From assembly GCA_963764215.1 (NCBI GenBank), contig CAVXRS010000005.1, positions 833,855 through 897,854 on the forward strand: DNA of 64,000 bases, read 5' to 3'. Positions 44,420 to 53,642 of the stretch are shown piece by piece. Numbering within the stretch: position 1 is the first letter of the stretch; each line of letters begins with the position of its first letter. A program made the position numbers and the translations under genes. Below the pieces are notes generated by a model that was not told the origin of the DNA, did not search any database, and saw nothing but the letters and a program-made list of their open reading frames with translations. This DNA is from JAFDWI01 sp963764215 (GTDB taxonomy: Bacteria > Actinomycetota > Acidimicrobiia > Acidimicrobiales > Iamiaceae).

Positions 44420-45445
44420 TCAGAGGTTGTTCCGGTAGTCGTAGGCGATGCCGGCCGCGAGCGCCGTCTTGTTCACGAGCCGGCGTGCGACCTTCGCTTG
44501 GGTGGAGGAGTCGGTGTTGCGCCGGACGTGGTCGGCCCAGATGGCGGCGCCGCGGGGGAGCGTGCCCTCGGCGATGTGGCGACTCGGGTCCCAGAGGTGG
44601 GCGCGGGTCAGGGCGGGTTCGTCGCGCAGCGCCCGGTGCTCGACGTCGATGACGAGCGCGGCCTTCGGTGTCTTGTTTCGAAGACGCATCGACTCGAGCA
44701 GGGCGCGGTCGTTGCACACCTGGGCGGTTCCGCGAATATCGGCGACGTAGCGGCTCGACGGCTTCATGGCGAGCAGCGCGATGCGCGGGTCGTCCATCAG
44801 GTTGTGGAAGGTGTCGGTTCGCCGGTTCCCCGGGCGATCGGCGATGGCGATCGTGGTGTCGTCGATCGAGCGGATCAGCCCAGGGGGGTCGCCCCTGGGG
44901 CTCACGTCCGCATGGCCGTCGGCGTCGGTCGAGACCAGCACGACGAAGGGCGCGTCGGCGAGGAACGCTTCGACCGTCGGCTCGGCCGCGTGGTCGGATG
45001 ACTCCGGGGTTTCTGCTGTGGCCCACAGCTCGGATCGCATGATCGCCTTGGCGCAGTGCAGCAGCGCTTCTTCCACCTCGAGCGTGGCGGCGCCGTCGCG
45101 GACGTGGAGTCGACCGTTGATTCGCAGGGTCTCGCCGTAGCCCGGAACCAGCGCGATGAGGCCCGCGGGGGCGCCGTCGAGCACGTCCTCGCCCGCCAGG
45201 TCGCCGAGCTCGAGCACGGTGTCTGATCGGGGCGCCGCGAACCCGGGTTCACCGCCCAACGCGATCGTGCGCAGCGCGCCGTCACCGGTGGTCGTGCCGA
45301 CCACCGCGAAGGGCGAGTTCGCCAGGAAGTGCGCGCAGTGCTCGTCGAGGAAGTTGATCGACTTGAGCATCATCGCGCCGGGAGGCGAGCCGACGACGGC
45401 TTCGAGCTCGGCGTCACAGGTCAGAACAGCGGAAGAATCGAACAT
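44420..45445 (-). CDS. Two-domain pyridoxamine-phosphate-oxidase-like flavin-binding protein
   Basis: A 341-residue protein with two tandem split-barrel domains of the PNPOx/FMN-binding type. Domain 1 (about 30-150) has FLANSPFAVVGTTTGDGALR; domain 2 (about 165-330) has FLADAPFVVLVSTDADGHAD and RTDTFHNLMDDPRIALLAM. The domain 2 phrase VSPRGDPPGLIRSID is typical of the family. Members use FMN, F420 or heme; the cofactor cannot be told here. ATG at 45445. Complete and unbroken. Confidence 0.83.
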   Translation of the reverse strand: MFDSSAVLTCDAELEAVVGSPPGAMMLKSINFLDEHCAHFLANSPFAVVGTTTGDGALRTIALGGEPGFAAPRSDTVLELGDLAGEDVLDGAPAGLIALVPGYGETLRINGRLHVRDGAATLEVEEALLHCAKAIMRSELWATAETPESSDHAAEPTVEAFLADAPFVVLVSTDADGHADVSPRGDPPGLIRSIDDTTIAIADRPGNRRTDTFHNLMDDPRIALLAMKPSSRYVADIRGTAQVCNDRALLESMRLRNKTPKAALVIDVEHRALRDEPALTRAHLWDPSRHIAEGTLPRGAAIWADHVRRNTDSSTQAKVARRLVNKTALAAGIAYDYRNNL

Positions 45446-45580
45446 CGGGACGGCCCGGGTTTCTCAGAGGTGCTCGGATCGGTTGGTCGTCGCCGGCACG
45501 GCCGACGCCCCGACCGTAGTGGGAGGCTCGGGTCTTCCACTAGAACGGTGCCACCTCACACATGACGAACGGAGGCCGCC

Positions 45581-47264
45581 TTGACCCCGGGTCCCACCCG
45601 ACGAACCTTCATGATTGCGCTCGGCCTGACGCCGACGCTGGTCCTTGCATCGTGCGCGTCCGGCTCGGACAGCGCAACGAGCACGACCACGACCACGGAA
45701 CCCGGCGCGACGAGCGTCGCCGACTCGGGCCTGCCGGACGAGATCAAGTCCATCATGTCCAAGTCCCGCTACGCGGATGCCACCTGGAGCCTGCTGGTGA
45801 CGGACATCGACACCGGCAAGTCGTTCTACGACCTCAACCCGGATCGGATGTCGCTGACCGGATCGACGCGCAAGTTGTTCTCGGTCGGCACGGCGCTCAA
45901 CGGCCTGGGCGCCGACCACCGGGAGATCACACCCGTCTACCGCACGGGCCGGGTCGATGCGCAGGGAACGCTCGCAGGCGACCTCGTGCTCGTCGGGCAG
46001 GGCGACCTCACCTTCGGTGGGCGCCGGATCGACGACAACACCATCCAGGTGACCGACCTCGACCACGGCGACGCCAACCACCTCGGTGTCGCGCAGCTCA
46101 CACCGCAGGACCCGCTGCACGGACTCGATCGGCTGGCCGCCCAGGTGAGCGCCGCGGGCATCAAGAAGGTCGACGGTGACGTCGCGATCGACGACCGCCT
46201 CTTCAAGCCCTACCGGGTGCCGAACGGCAACCTGTTGATCACGCCCGTGCTCGTGAACGAGAACATGGTCGACGTCACGATCACGCCCACGAAGCCAGGC
46301 CAACCTGCGGCCGTCGACTACCGGCCGAAGACGGCCGCCTTCTCGGTCAAGAGCACCGTCGTCACCGGTCCGCCGGGAAGCGACGCGTCGGTCGAGCTGA
46401 GCGACGACGGCTTGTGCAAGTGCCTCGGCCATCCGGGGTGCTCCGGGACGGTCAGTGGTTCGATCCCGGCGGACTTCAAGGCGCCGCTGACGGGCGACCG
46501 GTCGATGGTGCGGACGTTCCGCATCGAGGATCCGAACGCCTTCGCCCGCACTGCGTTCATCGAGGCGCTGGGCCGCCACGGTGTGACGGTCACCGCCGCC
46601 GACCGTGAAGCCCAACCCCAGGAGCGCCCTGCCCGCCGGCTCCAGCTACAGCGACGACACCAAGGTCGCGGCGTTCACCTCGGAGCCGTACTCCCAGGAC
46701 GCCAAGCTGATCCTCAAGGTCAGCCTCAACCTGGGCGCAAGCCTCTCGCTCAGCCTGTTCGGGGTGGCACACGACCGGAAGACCATCGACGGTGCGCTCG
46801 CGATCGAGCGAAAGACGCTCATCGACAAGTACGGGGTCCACGGCGACCAGTTCGACTTCCCGACCAACGGCAGCGGCTCCCCGGACAGCAAGGCGGCGCC
46901 CAGAGCCATCGTGCAGATGCTCACGCAGATGGCGAAGTCACCGGTGGCCGCCGACTTCCAGGCGGCCCTCCCGATCATGGGGGTCGACGGCGCCCTGGTC
47001 ACGACGGGCACCGACCTGCCCGGCAAAGGCCACATCTTCGCGAAGCCCGGCACCACGGTGCAGCCGACCCCCGACGGCAAAGGACTCCGGCTCACCGCGC
47101 AGACCCTCGGGGGCTACGTCCAGACCAAGGGCGGCCGTCACCTCGCCGTCGTGGTCATGGTCAACAACGGCGGACCGGTGGACCCGACCAACGTCGCCAC
47201 GAGCGTCGGTGAGGTGTTCACCGACGAGGGCACCATCTACAACTACCTGTACGAGAAGCTCTGA
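45581..47264 (+). CDS. PBP4-type D-alanyl-D-alanine carboxypeptidase lipoprotein, copy 1 (frame broken near 46603)
   Basis: Serine peptidase family S13 (DacB/PBP4) exported as a lipoprotein. A twin-arginine motif RRTFM precedes a hydrophobic stretch ending in lipobox LVLASC. SxxK is STRKLF, the SxN equivalent is NGSGSP, and the place of KTG is taken by KPGT (AKPGTTVQP), an unusual change that may impair catalysis. The break near 46603 heals by removing one C (GACCGTG to GACGTG). TTG 45581 with GGAGG 6 nt upstream keeps the Arg pair. About 560 residues. Paralogue of the gene at 59.5 kb. Confidence 0.86.
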
Positions 47265-47357
47265 GGTGCCGCATCGACGGGCCATGCGCCGGCCCCGCGG
47301 TCGGTGGCCCGACCGACGTCGTGAACAGGAAAACCGGCAAGGAGTGACCTCTCGCAC

Positions 47358-48995
47358 ATGACGAATCCCGCATGGTGGCAGCACGCCGTCATCTACCAGG
47401 TGTACCCGCGGTCGTTCGCCGATTCGAACGGCGACGGCATCGGGGACCTGCCCGGGGCGATCGAGCGGTTGCCCTATCTCGCCGACCTCGGCGTGGACGC
47501 GGTGTGGTTCTCGCCGTTCTTCGCGAGCCCGCAGCGCGACATCGGCTACGACGTGTCCGACTACCGTTCGGTGGCGCCCGAGTACGGCACGGTCGACGAC
47601 GCGCAGCGCCTCATCGACCGCTGCCACGAGCTGGGCATGAAGGTCGTGTTCGACCTGGTCCTCAACCACACCTCGGACGAGCACCCGTGGTTCGTCGAGT
47701 CCCGTTCCTCGCGGGACAACCCGAAGGCCGACTGGTACGTCTGGGCCGACGGCGGCACCGACCGGCGCGGTCGCCCGAAGCCGCCGAACAACTGGCGCTC
47801 GGAGCTCCTCCTGCCGCGGCGCGTGGCAGTGGGGCGAGGAGCGTCAGCAGTGGTACCTGGCCACGTTCCTCGGCTTCCAACCGGACCTCAACTGGCACAA
47901 CCCCGAGGTCGAAGCCGAGCAGACCGACATGATCCGCATGTGGCTCGGCCGTGGCGTGGACGGCTTCCGCCTCGACATCTTCCACGCCATCATGCACGAC
48001 CCGGAGCTGCGGTCGAACCGCTTCCACCCGCAGTTCCGGTCAGGTCTGCCCCGCATCGACGAGCCGATCCACACGCTGAACACCGACGAGAACTACGCCC
48101 TCGCCCAGCGCCTGCGAGCCGTGTGCGACGAGTTCGACGGCGACCGCGCCCTGCTCGGCGAGGTGTTCGGCGCGCCGGCCGAGCTGCAGCGCTACGTGGA
48201 TGACGACGGGCGACCCGGGCTGAACCTGGTGTTCCTGTTCGACTTCCTCGCCGCGCCCTACCGGGCCCGCACGCTGCGGTCGCTGATCGAGCGCTTCGAG
48301 CGCGAGTACCCGGCGCCGCACGTGCCGACGCTACGTCATCGAGAACCACGACCGGCAGCGCTCGTTGACCCGCCTCGGCGGCGACCTGCGCAAGGCCCGG
48401 GTGATGGCGACCCTGCTGTGCACGCTCCGAGGCACCAGCGTGCTCTACCAGGGCCAGGAGATCGGGATGACGAACCGCTACATCCCGCTGCGCGAGGCCA
48501 ACGACCCCGTGCCCGGCGTGGTCGCCAGGCTGCTGCCCGAATGGATCCACCGGCGCCTGCCCGAACGCATCAACCGCGACGAGGTTCGGGTTCCCATGCA
48601 GTGGAGCGGCGAACCGGGCGCCGGGTTCACCGCGCCGGGCGTCACCCCGTGGCTGCCGTTCCACGACGACTACCGCCACGTCAACGTCGAGGCCGAGGAC
48701 GCCGACCCCGCCTCGCTCCTGCACTGGTACCGCACTCTGCTCGCGCTCCGGCAGGCGAGCGCGGCGCTGCGCAGCGGCACCCTGCAGGTCGTCGACTCGC
48801 ACGCCGACGTCGTGGCCTACGAACGGACCGCCGACGACGAGCGCGTCCTCGTCGTGGCCAACCTCGGCGATGCCGAGGTCGTGCAGCCCGCGCTGCAAGC
48901 CGAACCCGCGGCGGTTTCCGACCCGTCGGTCCAGGTCAAGGAGTTCGTCGGTCACGTTGCCGCCTCACAGCGCGGCCGTGCTGCGCCTCAGCTGA
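47358..48995 (+). CDS. GH13 alpha-glucosidase family enzyme (three frame breaks)
   Basis: Alpha-amylase superfamily enzyme of about 544 residues, of the oligo-1,6-glucosidase/alpha-glucosidase type. It opens WWQHAVIYQVYPRSFADSNG; conserved region I is DLVLNHTSDEHPWF; the nucleophile Asp is in GVDGFRLDIFHAI, the acid/base Glu in ALLGEVFG, and the third Asp in VIENHDRQRS. Breaks lie near 47815, 48330 and 48947; the last restores VTLPPHSAAVLRLS and the stop at 48993-48995. A ribosome site AAGGAG precedes ATG 47358. No signal peptide, so cytoplasmic maltodextrin or trehalose-related metabolism is likely. Confidence 0.88.
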
Positions 48996-49042
48996 TCTCC
49001 AACCCGTGCCCCGGTGGGCTGGCCACACCGGAGACGTGGTCC

Positions 49043-50495
49043 TCAGGTCGGGTCGGTGCTCGGCAGCGGCTCGCCGGCGAGCTGAGCCATCCGAACCAGG
49101 CCGCGCTCGGCGTGGTCGGCCAGGCGGGCCGCGGCGGCTCGCACCGCGGGGTCGTCGCGTCGGTCGCCTGCGATTCGGGCGGGGTTCAGCGCGCAGTCGT
49201 CGGCCCACGCGACGATGTCGGGTTCTGCGCCGTAGGCGCGTGTCGGCGAGCGCTGCCCGCGCCTGCATCTGCGCCCAGCTGGCGCGGCTGTCGGGGAGCG
49301 TATTGGGCGGGCACAGGCGGTTGCGCTCGCGGTCGTCGTCGCGGGTCGCTTCCACGTAGCCGGCCAGCGCCGCGCAGAAGCACGGGAAGCCGGCCCGGAT
49401 CGTCTGGAGTCGGATCGTGTCAGGCCCCCAGACGGGGACCAGCGGCGGGTACTGCAACCCCGACGCGGCGCAGTGCACGACGAGCGAGCCCGGCGCCAGC
49501 GGGACGGCGCCGTGCTCGAGCACGATCTCGCGGCGGGTCACGTGGCGGATGTGCCCGAGGCGGACGACGTGGTCGACCTCCCGCAGCAGCTCGAGCTCCC
49601 AGGTGGCCAGGGTGGGCGTCTTGGCCATCGTGGGCACGACGTCTCGGTCGATGCGGAGTACGACGCCGGCCGCTTCGAGGCGCGCGAACAGGTCGTCGAG
49701 CGAATCGGCCTCGGCGGCCGCCGCCATGGTGTCGGCCGAGAGGCCGAGCGCCACCGCCGGGTCGGGTTGGACGACGGCGCGGTTCAGCATCCACGGGTCG
49801 CGTGGGCGCACCCAGGTGATCCGGTCGGGTGGGACGCCGTTGAGCCGCAGCCACACGATCCCGTCGGTCGCGGTCTTGCCCGAGCCGACGATCACGTACT
49901 GGCGCGGCGCCCTGGTCAACCGGGCGAGCTCGTTGATGGCGACCACGTCGACGTCGTCGGCGACCGCGAACGGCGGCGGCGTGGTCGCGGGGATCGTCGG
50001 CGACAGGTACGTGGCATCGACGATCCGGCGTCGCACGTCGACCCGCACGGTGTCGCCCGAGACCTGCGAGGTCACGAGGTGCGAGGAGCCATCGGCGTGG
50101 TGCTCGCACCCGCCGAGGAAGGTCACCCGGCCCGAGGAGATGAACCGGCGGTGCAGGATGTCGTCGTAGTACGCCCGGATCTCCGACTGGCGGGCCCGCT
50201 CGTGCAGTCCTGCCTCGGGGCCGCTCGACTGCACCGCGCCGTTACCCAGGACGGTGGACGCGACTCCGTAGAAGACGGACGCCTGGTGGAGTTGGACGAA
50301 CGGGTACGCGTCGAGCCAGTGCCCGCCGGCCGCGTGACGTCGGTCGACCAGCGTGACGTGCACGTCCGCGTGGTCGATCAGCACGTCGGTGAAGGCCATG
50401 CCCATCGCACCCGCACCCACGACCAGGTAGTCGGTCTCCAACGTTCGGGTCACCACCGGGATCGTGTCTCCGAGCCTGTCGACTGCGATCGTCAT
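49043..50495 (-). CDS. FAD-dependent oxidoreductase (frame broken near 49235)
   Basis: A 483-residue flavoprotein with a Rossmann dinucleotide site near the start (YLVVGAGAMGMAFTDVLI) and a second one in the middle (RQYVIVGSGKTATDGIVWL), the two-site plan of flavin-containing monooxygenase-like enzymes. GGHWLDAYPFVQLHQ is a further conserved region. The break near 49235 heals by removing one C on the coding strand (CGCCTAC to CGCTAC), giving TRYGAEPDIVAWADD and the stop at 49043. ATG 50495. Converges with the GH13 gene across a 47-bp gap. Substrate unknown. Confidence 0.82.
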
Positions 50496-50545
50496 CCTAT
50501 GGTGCCCCGAACCCGTGTCGCAGTGCCGGTGCCGACGGCACGCGG

Positions 50546-50715
50546 TCAGGCGCTGTCGGGACCCGTCGTCGCGGTCGCCACCTGGATCACCCGATCGACG
50601 GCGGTGCGGGCCTGCGTGAGCGCGGTCGGGTCCTCGTGGAGCAGGTATGCGGTGTTCGCGGCGATGACCAGAGCGTTGAGCTGGAACACCAGCGTCGCGA
50701 CGTCCGTGTCGCGGG
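50546..50715 (-). pseudogene. TetR-type regulator C-terminal remnant
   Basis: Fifty-five codons with high third-position GC read as the C-terminal ligand domain of a TetR regulator (LVFQLNALVIAANTAYLLHE, then DPTALTQARTAVDRVI). The helix-turn-helix half is missing: upstream the frame is lost and the plus strand becomes coding. It ends 50 bp from the start of the flavoprotein gene, which it may once have regulated. Confidence 0.5.
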
Positions 50716-50944
50716 GCAACCACCACCTCGATGAACAGCTCGCCATCGTACGGGCACGCACCCCCGAGGGCGCCTTCCACCACGGCGACGTGCAGGTGCT
50801 GCCATCGAGGCGATCGGCTACGACGCCTTCTGCGACGCGGTGCGCCGGGTCATCGCGCCACTGGACTGTGGACGCCTCGGCGTCCGAGTCAGCTCCGAGC
50901 TGGGCTGGGTGACCGGTCGGCCGCTCCACACGTCGCGCCGATGA
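50716..50944 (+). pseudogene. C-terminal fragment of an unrecognised protein
   Basis: The plus strand is coding by third-position GC from about 50716: HHLDEQLAIVRARTPEGAFH, then after a frame change near 50800 AIEAIGYDAFCDAVRRVIAP and VTGRPLHTSRR before a TGA at 50942-50944. No start or N-terminal part is present and the family is unknown to me. It abuts the TetR remnant tail-inward, which suggests a deletion or rearrangement junction. Confidence 0.4.
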
Positions 50945-51071
50945 GATCTGGCGTCCTCCACCGCCGTTTCGCAGGGCAATGGCTCGTCGTTCCCAGTTAG
51001 CATCACGTGGGTTCCGGCCGGGTGAACCCGATCCCGGTCGTCAGGAACCTGCGCTGCACGGAGGAACGATC

Positions 51072-51512
51072 ATGACGGCTGATTCGACGAAACGCCGGCC
51101 CAAGGGTGCGTTGGGCCAGATCGCCCTCGGTGTCGCGCTCCTCGCCGCGGGTACCGGACATCTGACGAAGCAACGCCAGGAGTTCCAAGCTCAGGTTCCG
51201 GCATGGTTCCCCGCACATCCCGACACCGTCGTCGTGGTCTCGGGGATCGTCGAGCTCGCACTCGGCGCCGCGTTGGTCTCGACGTGGAAGCAACCGGCAC
51301 GTGCCTACCTCGGTGGCGTCACCGGGGCCTTCTTCGTCGCCGTCTTCCCCGGCAACATCGCGGAGTTCACCGGACATGTCGACGCGTTCGGCCTGGACAC
51401 GGATACCAAGCGGGCCATCAGGCTGGTCTTCCAGCCGGCGCTCGTTGCGTGGGCGCTCGCTTCCACGGACGCGGTGCGGGTGCTGCGTGCCAATCGCTCG
51501 CACGGCGGCTGA
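51072..51512 (+). CDS. DoxX-like membrane protein
   Basis: A 146-residue protein with four hydrophobic segments (IALGVALLAAGTGHLTK, VVVVSGIVELALGAALVS, YLGGVTGAFFVAVFPGNIAE, LVFQPALVAWALAS), the layout of the DoxX/DoxX-like family of small inner-membrane proteins. GHLTKQRQEF and VELALGAAL resemble the family core. ATG 51072 has GGAGG upstream. A truncated second copy of its 5' half lies at about 52.9 kb. Function in this family is only loosely defined (redox or stress-linked complexes). Confidence 0.78.
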   Translation: MTADSTKRRPKGALGQIALGVALLAAGTGHLTKQRQEFQAQVPAWFPAHPDTVVVVSGIVELALGAALVSTWKQPARAYLGGVTGAFFVAVFPGNIAEFTGHVDAFGLDTDTKRAIRLVFQPALVAWALASTDAVRVLRANRSHGG

Positions 51513-51577
51513 GCCGGCGCCGAGCAGCATCGATCGCCGACAATCCCGCACCAGGCTCCCTGCTCGGGATGGTGGTG

Positions 51578-51619
51578 ATCAGCGGGCCGATCGTTGGTCA
51601 CGGGTGAGGTCCGCGATCC
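51578..51619. repeat. 42-bp repeat, copy 1
   Basis: ATCAGCGGGCCGATCG through CGCGATCC differs from the copy at 53111-53152 at only two positions. With the DoxX duplication it shows that a segment has been copied within this region. On the minus strand the sequence encodes the end of the HETAH protein in copy 2, so copy 1 is probably a stray 3' end of that gene. Confidence 0.75.
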
Positions 51620-51629
51620 AGACAGCATC

Positions 51630-51899
51630 GCACTGACGAGCGCGGGATCTGCTTCGTGGACGAGCCAGACCGAGTTGGGGTCGTCCGCGTCGCGGAGCAC
51701 CGCGACGTCGATGGCGCCCGCGGCCTGTCGTGCGGGCCGGTCGGCCTCGTAGGTCGGTCGCCGCAGAGCAGTCGCGTTCGCCGATCCTGACGCAGTTGCC
51801 GTGCGTGTCGGCGACGGAGGTGACCCCCATCTCCTTGCACGCCCGGATCGCCCGGACGGCGATCGCTCCACGGTTTGCGATCAGCACCTCTTTCAGCAC
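51630..51899 (-). pseudogene. Biotin carboxylase remnant with internal deletion
   Basis: From GTG 51899 the minus strand reads LKEVLIANRGAIAVRAIRAC, the N-terminus of biotin carboxylases, and after about 30 residues jumps to DTHGNCVRIGERDCSA, which belongs about 200 residues further into such enzymes (HGNxVHLGERDCSxQRR). The central ATP-grasp is thus deleted. After a further frame change an unrelated tail follows (AAGAIDVAVLRDADDPNSVW). The fragment cannot be functional. 51513-51629 holds nothing else except the 42-bp repeat. Confidence 0.7.
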
Positions 51900-52124
51900 G
51901 GAAAATGGTGGCCGCTCACCGGGGGTCGATGCCAGATCTCCGAACGAGGAAGCAGGCGTGTGACCCGGCGTTGAGCACGATCTCACCCAGTGTGTGCCCG
52001 ATCACGACCCGCGGCCGCCGTCTCCTTGGAGGTCGACTACCGGTGTCGTCGAGCACGACGACGCGCCGGGTGCGCAGCTCGACAGCGTTGACCGTCGTGT
52101 CTGACCCCGCGGTGGAGGGCCTTG

Positions 52125-52517
52125 TCAGCCGGGCGGCGCGAAGAACTCGAGGGCGATGTTGTCTGGATCCCGGAACGAAACGCCGGACCCATAAGGCGCG
52201 TCGACGACGCCGCCGTGGGCGATGCCGAGCTCATCGAGCCGAGCCGCCCACTGCTCGAGCTCGGATCGGCTCGCGAGACCGAACGCAATGTGGTCGAGAC
52301 CGGGCCGGAACTCATCAAAGGGCTCCGAACTCGATGGGGTCGGGTGCCCGTGTATGCCGAAGAGCGTCCCACCGAGCATCCACACGACGTGGTGGAAGGT
52401 ACCGGTGTCCTCGTCGAGGACCGGATCTGACCCGAACAGGCGGCCATACCACGGTCGGCTCTCGTCGAGGTCACTTACTGTCACCGCGACATGGGCAATG
52501 GCAGGAAAGTCGGACAT
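52125..52517 (-). CDS. VOC family (glyoxalase/bleomycin-resistance) protein
   Basis: A 130-residue single VOC domain made of two beta-alpha-beta3 units: IAHVAVTVSDLDESRPWYG (first metal-ligand His region) and GLDHIAFGLASRSELEQWA with the terminal FRDPDNIALEFF, the usual metal-binding Glu. ATG 52517 has the ribosome site AGAGG; a TATACT -10 lies at 52548-52553 on the minus strand. Complete. Function could be glyoxalase-, dioxygenase- or resistance-like and is not determinable. Confidence 0.85.
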   Translation of the reverse strand: MSDFPAIAHVAVTVSDLDESRPWYGRLFGSDPVLDEDTGTFHHVVWMLGGTLFGIHGHPTPSSSEPFDEFRPGLDHIAFGLASRSELEQWAARLDELGIAHGGVVDAPYGSGVSFRDPDNIALEFFAPPG

Positions 52518-52547
52518 GTCAGCCTCTTGGGTGTCGATAATGGCCGA

Positions 52548-52553
52548 GTATAC
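52548..52553 (-). promoter_or_regulatory. Probable -10 element (TATACT) of VOC gene
   Basis: TATACT on the minus strand, about 30 nt before the ATG at 52517, fits a conventional promoter with a short leader. Confidence 0.45.
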
Positions 52554-52640
52554 GGGCGACTGGCGCGGCCCGCCTCTCATCGCGTTTGCCGTCCACCTCC
52601 GTGCACCCGAACGCCGGCTCGGTGGGACGCCCGGCGGCGC

Positions 52641-52886
52641 AGCTGCCGGAGCACCGCGTCTTTGGGCCAGGCCGCCTGGAGCCTGTTGAAGAATCGAACG
52701 GCGGCCCTCACGGCACGCGCGGAGGCAGTTGGCGACGAGTTCGTAGCCAAACGTGATGGAGACGGCTCGAAAAACGAGCGCGAGCAGCGGGTACGGATGG
52801 GCGGGGGCGATCACCAGCCATACGAGTGCACCGGGGACCCCATCGGCAACGACAACGCGAAGGTGGGCGGTGAGCCATCCCGGCAC
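52641..52886 (-). other. Doubtful membrane ORF in a degenerate stretch
   Basis: The minus strand is open from ATG 52886 into the VOC gene and includes two hydrophobic stretches (VVVADGVPGALVWLVIAP, PLLALVFRAVSITFGYELVA). Third-position GC is only moderate and no stop precedes the VOC start, so this may be the eroded end of a small membrane protein gene. No other gene is seen in 52554-52903. Confidence 0.25.
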
Positions 52887-52903
52887 CCCCAGGAGCGCTA
52901 CGC

Positions 52904-53020
52904 GTGGTCCTGAACCTCATTGCCGCGCTCCTCGTCGCCGGTGCCGGACATCTGACGAAGCAACGCCAGGAGTTCCAAGCTCAGGTTGCGCCATGGTTCC
53001 CCGCGCATTCAGACACCGTC
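52904..53020 (+). pseudogene. Truncated DoxX-like gene copy
   Basis: About 90 bp here nearly repeat the 5' part of the DoxX gene at 51.1 kb (CCGGACATCTGACGAAGCAA onward, coding GHLTKQRQEFQAQV), then the match ends after the codons for PAHSDTV. No membrane segments follow, so the copy is dead. Confidence 0.7.
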
Positions 53021-53110
53021 GGGGCGACGGAAGAAGCTCGTGTACTCGCAGTTTGTCGGGTCCACGGCGACCTTCGTCATCAACTCCGCTCCGCGCTTCA
53101 GGTGTTGGCA

Positions 53111-53152
53111 ATCAGCGGGCCGATCGTCGGTCACGGGTGAGGTGCGCGATCC
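53111..53152. repeat. 42-bp repeat, copy 2
   Basis: Near-identical to 51578-51619 (two mismatches). This copy covers the stop codon and last codons of the intact HETAH metallohydrolase gene on the minus strand. Confidence 0.75.
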
Positions 53153-53642
53153 GCCAGCGGCCGAACAGTCCACGCTCGGTGAGCTGATCGGGAGGCGCCC
53201 ACGTGCGAGCGGCTCGCTCGAGGCGGGCATCGTCGAACGCCCTGGCGAGGCGGTCCGCGGCGACCGTGCCACAGAGCACCGTGGCGACGTCGATCTCCGC
53301 GGCAAGAAAGACCGGACCATGGGCGGTGTCGCACTGGTGCCCCAAGGCGAGCAGGTGCGCCGTCTCATGAGCGAGCGTCACGGCGTCTTCCTGGAAGACC
53401 GAGAGCCGGATCTGTGCCGGTCCGACGCGCGGCGGGCGCATCGACGCCGACGAGTGCCGCGCCTCGCGGCGAGTTGGAACCACTGCGAAGGGCACGCCGT
53501 TTGCCTGCCACCAAGCGTCCTCGTTCAGCGCTCGGGCGAGGTCCAACACCCCGTTCGCTCCCAGCGGTTCCGCGAACAGCGTTTCGCCGAAGACCGCTTC
53601 CTCGACCGCGTACACCGCCGACCGTGTGGCGTCCCGCTTCAT
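53112..53642 (-). CDS. HETAH-motif putative zinc metallohydrolase
   Basis: A 176-residue protein with a gluzincin/metzincin-like motif LAHETAHLLALGH (HExxH plus a third His six residues on), preceded by IRLSVFQEDAVT and followed by LAAEIDVATVLCGTVAADRL. It resembles the small actinobacterial metallohydrolase family that accompanies DUF2786 proteins (TIGR04338-like, from memory). Its ATG overlaps the DUF2786 stop in an ATGA, so the two are co-translated. No signal peptide: a cytoplasmic enzyme of unknown substrate. Confidence 0.75.
   Translation of the reverse strand: MKRDATRSAVYAVEEAVFGETLFAEPLGANGVLDLARALNEDAWWQANGVPFAVVPTRREARHSSASMRPPRVGPAQIRLSVFQEDAVTLAHETAHLLALGHQCDTAHGPVFLAAEIDVATVLCGTVAADRLARAFDDARLERAARTWAPPDQLTERGLFGRWRIAHLTRDRRSAR

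Noticed and set aside
49011..49031. Terminator between GH13 and the flavoprotein gene
   Set aside because: Only a 6-bp stem (CCGGTG/CACCGG) with a 9-nt loop and no T-run; too weak to list as a feature.
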